Shown here one piece after another: positions 7,220 through 16,363 of a stretch of 64,000 bases of DNA. The position numbers were made by a program, and so were the translations under genes. The notes beneath the pieces were generated by a model, which saw only the letters and a list, made by a program, of their open reading frames with translations, was not told the origin of the DNA and ran no database searches. This DNA is from Isoptericola cucumis (GTDB taxonomy: Bacteria; Actinomycetota; Actinomycetes; Actinomycetales; Cellulomonadaceae): positions 1-64,000 of the forward strand of contig NZ_BMDG01000016.1 in NCBI RefSeq assembly GCF_014635665.1, read 5' to 3'. How positions within the stretch are numbered: the first letter of the stretch is position 1; the number at the start of each line of letters is the position of its first letter.

Positions 7220-8551
7220 GTGCCCCTGCCCCATCGCCCCGTCCCCCGACCGCCCGCCGGCCCGGCCGAGTGGTTCACCGAGACCAGGTTCGGCCTCTTC
7301 GTGCACTTCGGACCGTACTCGGCGGCGGCACGGCACGAGTGGGTCATGACCAACGAGCGCATGACCGTCGAGGAGTACGCCCGGTACGTCGACGTCTTCG
7401 ACCCCGACCTCTTCGACGCCCGCGCGATCGCCCGGGCGGCCAAGGACGCCGGGATGGGCTACGTGGTGCTCACCTCCAAGCACCACGACGGCTTCGGCCT
7501 GTGGGACTCCGCCGTCAGCGACTACACGATCGCCCGCACCCGCGGCCGCGACCTCGTCGCCGAGCTGGCGGAGGCCGTGCGCGCCGAGGGGCTCCGGCTC
7601 GGGCTGTACCACTCGGTCATCGACTGGCACCACCCCGACTTCACGGTCGACCACGTGCACCCGCGCCGCGACGACGCGGGCGCCCACGCCCTGAACGACG
7701 GCCGCGACATGGCCCGCTACCGCGAGTACCTGCACGCCCAGGTGCGCGAGCTCCTCACCGGCTACGGCGCCGTCGACTACGTCTTCTTCGACTTCACCTT
7801 CGCCGAGGACAAGGACGGGTGGCGCGGCAAGTACCCCGAGGACTGGGACGCCGAGGCGCTGCTCGCCCTGGTCCGCGAGCTGCAGCCGCAGGCCGTCGTC
7901 AACGACCGCCTCGGCATCCCCGGCGACCTCGTCACCCCCGAGCAGTACCAGCCGGACGAGCCGATGCGCGGCCCGGACGGCGAGCCCGTGGTCTGGGAGG
8001 CGTGCCAGACCCTCAACGGCAGCTGGGGCTACGACCGGGACAACACGGACTTCAAGGACCCGGACCTCCTCGTGCGCATGCTCGTCGACACGGTGGCCAA
8101 GGACGGCAACCTGCTGCTCAACATCGGGCCGGACGGGCGTGGCGCGATCACGCCGCACGACGCCGCGTCCCTCGCCTACGTCGGGGAGTGGATGCGGCTG
8201 CACCGCCGGTCGGTCGTCGGCGCCGGTTCGCCGGACCCCGAGCTCGCCGCCGCGATCGGGCCGGGCCTGCCGCCCGGGGTCGTCGTCACGCAGCGCGACG
8301 ACCGGCTGTACCTGCATCTGTTCGCGTGGCCGTTCGGGCACCTGCACCTGCGCGGGATCGCCGACCGGGTGCGGTACGTCCAGCTCCTGCACGACGGCTC
8401 CGAGCTGCGCAGCACGCGCACCGACCCCGACCAGAAGGCGTGGAACACCAACCCCGGCGGGCAGCCTCCCGGCACGCTCACGCTGCACCTGCCCACCGTG
8501 CGGCCGGACGTCGCCGTGCCGGTGGTCGAGCTGTTCCTCGACCGCGCCTGA
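7220..8551 (+). CDS. Alpha-L-fucosidase (glycoside hydrolase family 29)
   Basis: The 443-residue protein shows GH29 hallmarks: FTETRFGLFVHFGPYS, YVVLTSKHHDGFGLWDS, LGLYHSVIDWHHPDF and YVFFDFTF, whose Asp is the likely nucleophile, then NLLLNIGPDGRG. It would release L-fucose from glycans. No signal peptide is visible, so it should act on imported oligosaccharides. The GTG at 7220 is chosen because AGGAG (7207-7211) is 8 bp upstream; GTG 7211 would overlap that site. It is divergent from the fucose operon across 136 bp, in which no clear operator is seen. Confidence 0.92.
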   Translation: MPLPHRPVPRPPAGPAEWFTETRFGLFVHFGPYSAAARHEWVMTNERMTVEEYARYVDVFDPDLFDARAIARAAKDAGMGYVVLTSKHHDGFGLWDSAVSDYTIARTRGRDLVAELAEAVRAEGLRLGLYHSVIDWHHPDFTVDHVHPRRDDAGAHALNDGRDMARYREYLHAQVRELLTGYGAVDYVFFDFTFAEDKDGWRGKYPEDWDAEALLALVRELQPQAVVNDRLGIPGDLVTPEQYQPDEPMRGPDGEPVVWEACQTLNGSWGYDRDNTDFKDPDLLVRMLVDTVAKDGNLLLNIGPDGRGAITPHDAASLAYVGEWMRLHRRSVVGAGSPDPELAAAIGPGLPPGVVVTQRDDRLYLHLFAWPFGHLHLRGIADRVRYVQLLHDGSELRSTRTDPDQKAWNTNPGGQPPGTLTLHLPTVRPDVAVPVVELFLDRA

Positions 8552-8561
8552 CCACCCTCGC

Positions 8562-10061
8562 TCACGGGTCGTCGGACGTCCGGCCGTACATGCCCCGTTC
8601 CGGGTCGTACTTGCTCCGCTCCAGGTGCTCGACCGGGACGCCCGCCGTGGCGGCGCGATTCTCGAGCGCCGCCACGACCGTCCTCACGTCGTCGGTGGGG
8701 TGGATCCACAGGTCGGCCCGCGCGTACCCCGAGGCGAGGTCGCCGTCCGCGTACAGGGCGCGCCGCTGGGCGCGAGTGGCCCGGGCGGCGACGACGGCCG
8801 GCTCGCGCAGCACCAGGGCGACCCTGGTGCGGGAGTGGCCCGGCACGAACGTCATGTTGATCGCGAGGCTGGAGGACAGCAAGCCCGACCCCAGGAAGGC
8901 CGTGATGCGGCGGTCCGCGACCACGAGGACGTCGGCGATCTCGGACCAGCCGATCGCCAGCCCGCCGCGCGTCACGACCCCCGCGTCGGTGACGGCCAGG
9001 TCGAGCGCGTCGGCACCGCGCCGGAGCAGCACGGGGACCGCCAGCGTCGCGAGCGTGATCCCCACCCCCAGGAAGATCACGGAGATCGACGCCAGCAGGG
9101 CCAGGACCCTGTCGAAGTCCGCGAAGAACCACTCGCCGAAGGCGCCGAAGTGCTGCGGCGCGTCCCACTCCCACTCGTCGACGACCGGGCTCGACCACAT
9201 CAGCCCCAGGTGGTCCAGGTAGGCCAGCAGGACGTACCCGACGACGTAGGCGCCCGGCAGCCCGAGCATGACGTACAGCGCGGTCCGCGAGAGCAGGTCC
9301 GCCTGGCCCCGCGGCGAGGAACGCAGCACCGGGCCGGACAGGTCGACGGCGCCGGTGAGGTCGACGGGCGCAGGCTCGTCCGCCCGGCGGACGCGGGCGC
9401 GGGCACGACGGGCAGCGGCGGACCGCGCGCCGGCGCGGACCGCGCCCACCAGGAGCGTGATCCCGCAGCCCAGCGACACCGCCAGCACGGCGAGCACCAC
9501 CACGGGCCAGCGGTTCGTCACGGTGAACAGCGGGTCGATCGCGACCCCCTGGTACCCCCAGGCCAGCCAGTCGAAGCTCCCGTACCCGGCCAGCTCCTCG
9601 ACGTACGCCGACAGGATGTGCACGACGAGGACGGCCACGGGCGCGCTGAGGACCAGGAGCACCGCGGTCCACGCCCGGGGCCGCCGCCGCGCGGACGCCG
9701 CCTCGGGCTCGGGCTCGGGTTCCGGCTCGGCAGCCCGCGGGGCGGCGCCGCGGAGGCGCCGGAACCGGCCCTCCGGGCGCAGCCGCTCGCGGACGAGACC
9801 GTTGAAGGTGACGAGCCCGACCCACAGCGCGATCGCGATCGCGACGAGGAGGAACGGCGCTGCGACGTACACGCCCCACCCGCCGTCCTGCGCCATCAGC
9901 ACGATGACCCAGACGCCCAGGCCGGCGAGCGCCAGCGCGACCAGCTTGGCGACGACGAGGCCCCAGGCCTCGGCGACGTAGTAGCCGGAGCGTTCGGTGA
10001 GGTGGCGCTCGATCGGCGAGACGGGCGTGGCGGCGCGCGCGGACTTCCGGAGCCTGGTCAT
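8562..10061 (-). CDS. Multipass membrane protein of unknown function
   Basis: The 499-residue protein has about six hydrophobic segments: ~35-60 and ~65-90, ~130-155, ~190-210, ~270-295 and ~325-355. A Glu-Pro repeat linker (EPEPEPEPEAA, ~112-122) and an Ala/Arg-rich loop separate them. The last ~130 residues are soluble and include DLAVTDAGVVTRGG..IGWSEIADV, reminiscent of bacterial PH-like domains, but I cannot name a family. It ends ten bases from the convergent fucosidase gene and appears to be a single transcription unit. Confidence 0.75.
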   Translation of the reverse strand: MTRLRKSARAATPVSPIERHLTERSGYYVAEAWGLVVAKLVALALAGLGVWVIVLMAQDGGWGVYVAAPFLLVAIAIALWVGLVTFNGLVRERLRPEGRFRRLRGAAPRAAEPEPEPEPEAASARRRPRAWTAVLLVLSAPVAVLVVHILSAYVEELAGYGSFDWLAWGYQGVAIDPLFTVTNRWPVVVLAVLAVSLGCGITLLVGAVRAGARSAAARRARARVRRADEPAPVDLTGAVDLSGPVLRSSPRGQADLLSRTALYVMLGLPGAYVVGYVLLAYLDHLGLMWSSPVVDEWEWDAPQHFGAFGEWFFADFDRVLALLASISVIFLGVGITLATLAVPVLLRRGADALDLAVTDAGVVTRGGLAIGWSEIADVLVVADRRITAFLGSGLLSSSLAINMTFVPGHSRTRVALVLREPAVVAARATRAQRRALYADGDLASGYARADLWIHPTDDVRTVVAALENRAATAGVPVEHLERSKYDPERGMYGRTSDDP

Positions 10062-10350
10062 TCGTGCCTCCGCAGGCTGTCACGTGGTGGTCGCGCGGGG
10101 CCGCGCGGCGCCCGGACCTGCGCGGGCATCCGGCGATCCTAGCCGCCGGCCCGTGGACGACCGCGCCGGACCGGTGGATATAGTGGCGGCGTCGAGGCGG
10201 ACCTGCGCCGCCTTGCGCTCGAAAAAGGGGCGCACGGCAGCCCGGTCACCGGCAGTCACCACTGCAGCCAGCACGTCGGACCGGCGTCGGGACCGCACGG
10301 GACACATACGGACTGTCACTCTCATCCGTCACTGTTCCCAGGAGGCCCCC

Positions 10351-12051
10351 GTGCCCACGTCGTCCAGCCCCGCGTCCGGCACCGTGTCCGCGCATGTCGC
10401 CCGCACGCTCGCCCAGCACGTCGACCACGTCTTCGGCGTCATGGGCAACGGCAACGCCTGGTTCCTCGACTCCCTCGAGCGTTCGACGACGGCCCGCTTC
10501 ACCGCCGTCCGCCACGAGGCGGGCGGGGTCGTGGCGGCGGACGCCTACTTCCGCGCGGCGGGCCGCATCGCGGCCGCGACGGTCACCTACGGCGCCGGCT
10601 TCACCAACACGCTCACCGCGCTCGCGGAGGCCGCGCAGGCCCGGGTGCCGCTGGTGCTGCTCGCCGGCGACGAGCCGACCTCCGGGCCGCGCCCGTGGGA
10701 CGTGGACCAGATCGCCCTCGCGGCGGCCGTCGGCGCGCGCACGTATACCGTCGGCCGCGCGGACGCCGCCGCGACCACGGTCATCGCCATCGAGCACTCG
10801 CTGACCTACCGGGTGCCGGTCGTGCTCGCGATCCCCTACGACGTCGCCGCGCTGGAGGCCGGGCCCGTCCCCGAGGCGCCGGAGCCGGCGCTGCCCGCCC
10901 CCCTCGCCCCGTCCGGCCCCTTCGACGCCGCCGCGATCACCGACCTCGCCCGGCACCTCGCAGGCGCCGAGCGGCCGCTGCTGGTCGCGGGCCGCGGCGC
11001 GTGGCTCGCCGGCGCGGGCGAGGCGCTCGGCGAGCTCGCCGAGGCGACCGGGGCCCTGACCGCGACGACGGCACTGGGCCGCGGCGTCTTCCCCGACGGC
11101 CGCTACGACCTCGGCGTCGCGGGCGGCTTCGGGGCCGAGGGCGCGATGGCGCTGGTGCGGGAGGCGGACGTCGCGGTCGTGCTCGGCGCGTCGCTCAACC
11201 AGTTCACGATGCGCTTCGGCGAGCTGTTCTCCCCCGGCACCCGGGTGGTCCAGGTCGACGTCGCGGCGACGGCGACGCACCGGCACGTGGGCGGGTTCGT
11301 GCGGGGCGACGCCGCGCTCGTGGCCCGCGCCCTCGTCGACGAGCTCAGCGCCCTGGGGGCGTCGCCGTCGGGCTGGCGCGAGTCGGTGGACGCCACCGTG
11401 GGTGTCGCCGCCGCGCGCGAGCACGAGCCGGGCCCGGCCGACGGGCTCGCCCCGGACGGACGGCTCGACCCCCGCGCCGTCGCCCACCGGCTCGGCGCGC
11501 TGCTCCCGGAGGACCGCGTCGTCGTCTCGGACGGCGGCCACTTCATCGGCTGGGCCAACATGTACTGGCCGGTCGCGTCGCCCGACCGGATGATGATGGT
11601 CGGCACCGCCTACCAGTCCATCGGGCTGGGCTTCCCCAGCGTCGCGGGGGCCGCGGCCGCCCTCCCTGGCTCCGCCGTCGTGCTCACGACCGGCGACGGG
11701 GGCGGCCTCATGGCCCTGGCCGACCTGGAGACCGCGGTCCGCACGGCCGGCGGGCGGGGGATCGCGGTCGTGTGGAACGACGCCGTCTACGGCGCCGAGG
11801 TGCACGTGTACGGGCGACAGGGGCTCGCCGAGGAGCCGATGCGCATCCCCGAGACCGACTTCGCGGCGCTCGCCGCAGCGGTCGGGGCGGAGGGCGTCGT
11901 CGTGCGCTCGCTCGCCGACCTCGACCGGCTCGCGTCGTGGACGGCCGAGCCCGTCGACGAGCGCCGGTTCCTCATGCTCGACTGCCGCGTCTCCCCCACC
12001 GTCGTCGCCCCGTACCAGGAGGAGATCCTGCGGGTGAATCTCGGCCGGTGA
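10351..12051 (+). CDS. Thiamine-pyrophosphate-dependent enzyme (acetolactate synthase-like)
   Basis: The 566-residue protein has the three-domain TPP-enzyme layout: N-terminal pyrimidine-binding domain with the conserved Glu (AVRHEAGG), a central domain (~195-330), and a C-terminal PP-binding domain with TGDGGGLMAL and WNDAVYGAEV. It resembles ALS/benzoylformate-decarboxylase relatives, but substrate residues cannot be assigned. The GTG start follows a good RBS (AGGAGG, 10340-10345). It stands alone, with no ilvN-like small subunit nearby, so a biosynthetic acetolactate synthase role is unlikely. The 289-bp upstream region contains a TATAGT hexamer but no clear promoter pair. Confidence 0.87.
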   Translation: MPTSSSPASGTVSAHVARTLAQHVDHVFGVMGNGNAWFLDSLERSTTARFTAVRHEAGGVVAADAYFRAAGRIAAATVTYGAGFTNTLTALAEAAQARVPLVLLAGDEPTSGPRPWDVDQIALAAAVGARTYTVGRADAAATTVIAIEHSLTYRVPVVLAIPYDVAALEAGPVPEAPEPALPAPLAPSGPFDAAAITDLARHLAGAERPLLVAGRGAWLAGAGEALGELAEATGALTATTALGRGVFPDGRYDLGVAGGFGAEGAMALVREADVAVVLGASLNQFTMRFGELFSPGTRVVQVDVAATATHRHVGGFVRGDAALVARALVDELSALGASPSGWRESVDATVGVAAAREHEPGPADGLAPDGRLDPRAVAHRLGALLPEDRVVVSDGGHFIGWANMYWPVASPDRMMMVGTAYQSIGLGFPSVAGAAAALPGSAVVLTTGDGGGLMALADLETAVRTAGGRGIAVVWNDAVYGAEVHVYGRQGLAEEPMRIPETDFAALAAAVGAEGVVVRSLADLDRLASWTAEPVDERRFLMLDCRVSPTVVAPYQEEILRVNLGR

Positions 12052-12165
12052 CCCGCGGCGGGCGGGCCACGGACTCGCGCGGTCCTGCCCCGCGTGCGCG
12101 GCATCTCCACCGGCCCGGGCGAAAGGCCTCGCTCCGGCCGCGGGGGCCGTGCCAGGCTCGCGCGC

Positions 12166-12657
12166 ATGTCGATCCCCCCGCACGTGCCTGGCAGGTTTCC
12201 GCTCCACGTCGCGCGCGTCCTGCGCGTCGAGGAGGACGCCTGCGGCCTGTGGACGCCCGACGGTGTCACGTCGGCGGTGTTCGCGCCGATGTTTCCCACC
12301 CCGCGGGTCGAGCGCGTCCAGCCTGGCCACCTCGTCGCCCTCGCCACCAGCCCGGACGGGGCCGAGGCCGTCGTCTGGCGCTGGTTCGACGCCGTGGTGC
12401 TGGGGCCCGCGGACGACGACGGCGTCCGGCTCTGGGAGCCTGCGCACGGCGAGGTCGTGGCGCGCCGACGCCGGCCCGCCACTGCCCTCGAGCCCGGGTC
12501 GCGCGCCTTCGCCTCCGCGGGTCTTCCCGGCGCCGACTGGTGGGTGACCTGCCCCGCCGGTCACCTCCCGCCCGCCGCGGACGTCGACCTGGACGAGGTC
12601 CACGCGCTCTACTCGGACAACCACCTGTGGGACGGGATCTTCACGCACCCGGCATGA
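12166..12657 (+). CDS. Hypothetical protein
   Basis: The 163-residue protein is acidic and tryptophan-containing (VVWRWFDAVVLGP, DWWVTCPAGHLPP), with no signal peptide or membrane segment, and codon use like its neighbours. I do not recognise a family. The ATG at 12166 starts MSIPPHVPGRF; no strong RBS precedes it. It sits between a TPP enzyme and a PAS-ANTAR protein without overlap to either. Confidence 0.6.
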   Translation: MSIPPHVPGRFPLHVARVLRVEEDACGLWTPDGVTSAVFAPMFPTPRVERVQPGHLVALATSPDGAEAVVWRWFDAVVLGPADDDGVRLWEPAHGEVVARRRRPATALEPGSRAFASAGLPGADWWVTCPAGHLPPAADVDLDEVHALYSDNHLWDGIFTHPA

Positions 12658-12799
12658 CCGGCCGACGCGGGGTCCTCGCGGCCCTGGCGCCGCGGCACGG
12701 ACCGGTGCACAGTGGGGGCAAGCACGCGCACCTTGGCCGTCGGCTTCGGCCTCGGGCACGCACGGGCGACCACACGTTGTGACGACGAGGGGAGTCCCA

Positions 12800-13504
12800 G
12801 TGAACGAGTCCCAGGTCTCGGAAGAGGCTCTCGAGGCGGCGCTCGCCGCCGGCTCCCGGCCGCCGGTCGGCCGGTATCGGCTCGACCTGACCACCGGCCA
12901 CTGGGCCTGGTCGGACGAGATCTTCGAGATGCACGGCTTCGCACCGGGCGACATCGTCCCGACCACCGAGCTGATGCTCACGCACAAGCACCCCGACGAC
13001 CGGGAGCGCGTCGACAGCGTGCTGAAGCAGGCCGCCCGGACCGGGCAGCCGTTCAGCTCCGTGCACCGCATCGTCGACGGCCACGGCAAGGTCCGCACCC
13101 TCGCGGTCACGGGGCAGGGGCGCCGCGACCCCGACAGCGGCGAGGTCACGGAGCTCTTCGGCTACTTCATCGACGTGACCGACGCCCACCGGGAGCTGGC
13201 CCAGCGGGAGGCCACCGTCTCCATCCAGGCCTCGGCCGAGCGCCGCGCCTCGATCGAGCAGGCGAAGGGCGTGCTCATGGTCGGCCTGGGGCTCGAGCCG
13301 GACGACGCGTTCGACCGGCTGCGGGTCGCGTCGAACCTCACCAACGTGCCGGTCCGCGAGCTCGCCACGTGGCTCGTCGAGTGGTTCGCCCGGCCGGGCA
13401 TGACCACGTTCCCCACCACCGACGAGCTGACGGCGTTCCTCGACGCACCCGTCCCGGCACCCGTGGAGGACGAGCCGGCCGCCGAGACGCCGGCGGCCGG
13501 CTGA
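12800..13504 (+). CDS. PAS and ANTAR domain protein (RNA-binding antiterminator type)
   Basis: The 234-residue protein has a PAS-3-fold sensor domain (~20-125: GHWAWSDEIFEMHGF, HPDDRERV, VTGQGRRD, GYFIDVTDAH) followed by an ANTAR domain (~145-205: RRASIEQAKGVLM, NVPVRELATWLVEWF). ANTAR domains bind paired RNA hairpins and prevent transcription termination; PAS would supply the signal. The GTG at 12800 is favoured by GAGGGGAG (12787-12794); an in-frame GTG at 12779 overlaps no RBS. Its RNA targets are not evident. The last ~25 residues are Pro/Glu/Ala-rich. Confidence 0.9.
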   Translation: MNESQVSEEALEAALAAGSRPPVGRYRLDLTTGHWAWSDEIFEMHGFAPGDIVPTTELMLTHKHPDDRERVDSVLKQAARTGQPFSSVHRIVDGHGKVRTLAVTGQGRRDPDSGEVTELFGYFIDVTDAHRELAQREATVSIQASAERRASIEQAKGVLMVGLGLEPDDAFDRLRVASNLTNVPVRELATWLVEWFARPGMTTFPTTDELTAFLDAPVPAPVEDEPAAETPAAG

Positions 13505-13507
13505 CGC

Positions 13508-15406
13508 TCACGACCCCGCGCGCAGGGCGCCCTCGAAGAACTCCCCCAGCTCCTCGGTGGCGTCGAGCGGCAGGACGTGCGCCACGTACTGGTCGGGCCG
13601 GACGACGACGACCACGCCGCCTCGGTCGAGGCCGCGCAGGTCGAAGACGTCGTCGGGCACCTCCTCGGACGTGCCGGCGGCATAGACCTTCTCGTAGTCG
13701 ACGAGCTCGAACGGCCCGACCCGGGGCAGGAAGGCCTGCGGCACCCGGCCGACGTCGACCGCGGTGTGGTCCTGCTGGTAGACGACCTTGACGTCGAACC
13801 AGGCGTCGGGGTCGAGGCCGTCGGGCGTGGCCGCCAGCGGCGAGCGGGGCGACGTCGCGACCCACTCGGCCCACCGCTCCAGCGCCGAGGGCTGCCCGGG
13901 TGCCGGCGCGTCGGCGAAGGCGTAGATCCGCCAGCGCCCGTCGGCACGGTGGTGGTGGCCCAGGTGCACCGGGTTGGCGTCCGCGACCCGCACGACCGGG
14001 GCGGAGCGGAACCGCTTGCCGACCGGGAAGCCCGTGGCGAGGCGCTGGTGGGTCGCCGGCCCCACGATCATCGACGGCTGGTACTCCGTCATGAAGCCGG
14101 CGGGGAACTCCGCCGTGCGCACGTAGAAGTCCTCCAGCTCGGACGGCGAGTCGAACTCCTCCGGCTTCTTCGCCATCATCGTCGACCACTCGCGGTCGAA
14201 GTCGATGAGGTCCTTCGCCACGACGTGCCGCTCGGCGGAGTACGTCGCGAGCAGGCTCTCCGGGGCGCGCCCGTCGAGCACGTGGCCCAGCTTCCAGCCG
14301 ATGTTGAAGCCGTCCTGCATCGAGACGTTCATCCCCTGCCCGGCCTTGGCGCTGTGCGTGTGGCACGCGTCGCCGGTGATGAAGACGCGCGGCGTGCGGG
14401 TGCCGGCCTCCCGGGTGGGCACGTCGTCGAACCGGTCGGTGAGCCGGTGGCCCACCTCGTACACGCTGTGCCACGCGACGTCCTTCACGTCGAGCGTGTA
14501 GGGCGTGAGGATCTCGTTGGCCTTGGCGATGATCTGGTCGATCGTGGTGGCACGCACGGCGTGGTTGTCGCCGGTGGGCACCTCGCCCAGGTCGACGTAC
14601 ATGCGGAACAGGTAGCCGCCCTCGCGCGGGATGAGCAGGATGTTGCCCGCCTCGGACTGGATCGAGCACTTGGTGCGGATGTCCGGGAAGTCGGTGACGG
14701 CCAGCACGTCCATGACGCCCCACGCATGGTTCGCGGGGCTGCCCATGTGCTGCGCGCCGATCGCCGCGCGCACGCCGCTGCGCGCGCCGTCCGCGCCGAC
14801 GACGTAGCGGGCGCGCACGGTGCGGCGGACGCCGTCGTGCTCCCCCGCGCACCCCTCGAGCGTCACGACGACCGGGTGGGTGCCGGAGTCCTCGACCTGC
14901 AGGCCGACGAACTCCCATCCGTAGTCCGGGCGCAGGCGCGTGGGGGCGTTCGCCGCGGCCTCGGCGAAGTAGTCGAGGACGCGCGCCTGGTTGACGATGA
15001 GGTGCGGGAACTCGCTGACGCCCGACGGGTCGTCGACGGGGCGCGCGGCGCGCACGATGTGCGCGACGTTCTCCGGGTCCGGCTTCCAGAACGCCATCTC
15101 CGTGATGCGGTACGCCTCGGCGACGATGCGCTCGGCGAACCCGAACGCCTGGAACGTCTCGACGCTGCGGGCCTGGATGCCGTCGGCCTGGCCGATCTCC
15201 AGCCGGCCGCCGCGCCGCTCGACGAGGCGCGTCGTGACGTCCGGGAACTGCGCGAGCTGCGCGGCGGCGACCATGCCGGCCGGCCCGGACCCGACGATCA
15301 GGACGTCGACGACGTCGGGAAGCTCGTCGGGCCGGTCCACGCCGGTGCCGGCGGGCGGCTGGACCGACGGGTCTCCCGACACGTAGCCGTGGTGGTGGAA
15401 CTGCAC
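13508..15406 (-). CDS. FAD-dependent aromatic hydroxylase (3-hydroxybenzoate 4-monooxygenase/phenol 2-monooxygenase-like)
   Basis: The 632-residue flavoprotein has the N-terminal FAD fold (DVLIVGSGPAGMVAAAQL, ~33-50), the DG motif (VVGADGARSGVR), the second FAD motif (VFITGDACHTHSAKAGQGMN), and a C-terminal thioredoxin-like domain typical of phenol hydroxylases. Its start (MQFHHHGY) and length resemble MobA-type 3-hydroxybenzoate 4-hydroxylase (639 residues in Comamonas), which makes protocatechuate with NADPH and O2. It is divergent from an IclR regulator with two operator-like boxes between them (15476-15514). No protocatechuate ring-cleavage genes are adjacent; phenol or resorcinol as substrate remains possible. 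Confidence 0.88.
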   Translation of the reverse strand: MQFHHHGYVSGDPSVQPPAGTGVDRPDELPDVVDVLIVGSGPAGMVAAAQLAQFPDVTTRLVERRGGRLEIGQADGIQARSVETFQAFGFAERIVAEAYRITEMAFWKPDPENVAHIVRAARPVDDPSGVSEFPHLIVNQARVLDYFAEAAANAPTRLRPDYGWEFVGLQVEDSGTHPVVVTLEGCAGEHDGVRRTVRARYVVGADGARSGVRAAIGAQHMGSPANHAWGVMDVLAVTDFPDIRTKCSIQSEAGNILLIPREGGYLFRMYVDLGEVPTGDNHAVRATTIDQIIAKANEILTPYTLDVKDVAWHSVYEVGHRLTDRFDDVPTREAGTRTPRVFITGDACHTHSAKAGQGMNVSMQDGFNIGWKLGHVLDGRAPESLLATYSAERHVVAKDLIDFDREWSTMMAKKPEEFDSPSELEDFYVRTAEFPAGFMTEYQPSMIVGPATHQRLATGFPVGKRFRSAPVVRVADANPVHLGHHHRADGRWRIYAFADAPAPGQPSALERWAEWVATSPRSPLAATPDGLDPDAWFDVKVVYQQDHTAVDVGRVPQAFLPRVGPFELVDYEKVYAAGTSEEVPDDVFDLRGLDRGGVVVVVRPDQYVAHVLPLDATEELGEFFEGALRAGS

Positions 15407-15475
15407 GGGTTCTCCTCATCGTCATCGATGCGCTCCCTCGACTCCCCTGTCGAGGCCTTGCACTTCGCTCGTCGT

Positions 15476-15514
15476 GCGTTCTATATTCGAACGCAGCGTT
15501 CTACTATTGAATGC
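15476..15514. promoter_or_regulatory. Two tandem 19-bp operator-like boxes (probable IclR sites)
   Basis: Box 1 (15476-15494) is GCGTTC-N7-GAACGC, a perfect 6-bp inverted repeat. Box 2 (15496-15514) is GCGTTC-N7-GAATGC with one mismatch. The boxes are offset by 20 bp, about two helical turns, and are the only AT-rich patch (TATATT, TACTATT) between the divergent hydroxylase and iclR genes. Confidence 0.75.
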
Positions 15515-15568
15515 AGGTTAGCCCACCGGCGCCGACCGGCTCAACGCCCGCAGCGACGACCGACCGCA

Positions 15569-15606
15569 CGACCAGACGACGACCAGACGACGACCAGACG
15601 ACGACC
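15569..15606 (+). repeat. Three 11-bp tandem repeats in the iclR leader
   Basis: CGACCAGACGA is repeated exactly three times (15569-15579, 15580-15590, 15591-15601), followed by a partial copy CGACC. The tract lies 14 bp before the iclR start and just upstream of its RBS (GGAGG, 15609-15613). Unit length is close to one helical turn. Confidence 0.9.
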
Positions 15607-15619
15607 CCGGAGGACGACG

Positions 15620-16333
15620 GTGACGACACAGCCCCGGGACGGCGGCGCCCCGTCGCAGACCCTCAGCCGCGGCATCCGCATCCTCGAGCTCCTCGCCGAC
15701 TCCCACGGGTCCCTGACCATCGACGACGTCGCGGCCCGCCTGGGCGTGCACCGGTCGATCGCCTACCGGCTCCTGCGCACGCTGGAGCACCACGGCCTCG
15801 TCGTGCGCGACCGCAACGGGCGGGTCGCGCTGGGCGCGCGGATGGCGGCCCTCGCCGCCGGCGTGGCCCACGACCTGCAGGCCGAGGCGCTCCCCGAGCT
15901 GACCGCCGTCGCGAACGAGCTGGGCATGACCTGCTTCCTCGCGGTGCTCGACCACGACGAGTGCGTGACCCTCGTCAGCGTCGAGCCGCGGCACGCCGTC
16001 GCCCCGGTGGCCCAGCGGCCCGGCGCCCGGCACCCCGTCACCGCCGGCGCTCCGGGCAAGGCCATCCTCACGCTGGTGCCCGACGCGGAGTGGCCGGCGG
16101 ACGCGACCGACGGGCTGCGCGACGCCGTCGCCCGGGCGTCGCGCCGCGGCTACGCCACCAGCCACGACGAGGTCATCCCCAGCCTGGAGTCCGTCGCGGT
16201 GCCGCTGGCGCTGCACGGGCGGGAGCCCGCGGCGATCGCCGTCGTGCACGTCGCCAGCCCGCTCGGGCACGCCGAGATCGCGGCGCGGCTGGAGCGCTCG
16301 GGCCGCGCCGTCCGCGACGCCCTCGGCGGCTGA
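15620..16333 (+). CDS. IclR-family transcriptional regulator
   Basis: The 237-residue protein has an N-terminal winged helix (~12-70: SRGIRILELLADS, TIDDVAARLGVHRSIAYRLLRTLEHHGLV) and a C-terminal IclR effector domain (~85-235). IclR proteins in aromatic catabolism sense ring acids. It is divergent from the aromatic hydroxylase and probably acts at the boxes at 15476-15514. The GTG start has GGAGG 7 bp upstream. Confidence 0.93.
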   Translation: MTTQPRDGGAPSQTLSRGIRILELLADSHGSLTIDDVAARLGVHRSIAYRLLRTLEHHGLVVRDRNGRVALGARMAALAAGVAHDLQAEALPELTAVANELGMTCFLAVLDHDECVTLVSVEPRHAVAPVAQRPGARHPVTAGAPGKAILTLVPDAEWPADATDGLRDAVARASRRGYATSHDEVIPSLESVAVPLALHGREPAAIAVVHVASPLGHAEIAARLERSGRAVRDALGG

Positions 16334-16363
16334 CGCCGAGCGGGGGGCAGCTCGCGCGGACGA

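Noticed and set aside
15569-15606. Short direct repeats as a CRISPR-like array
   Set aside because: The 11-bp units abut without spacers and no cas genes are present.
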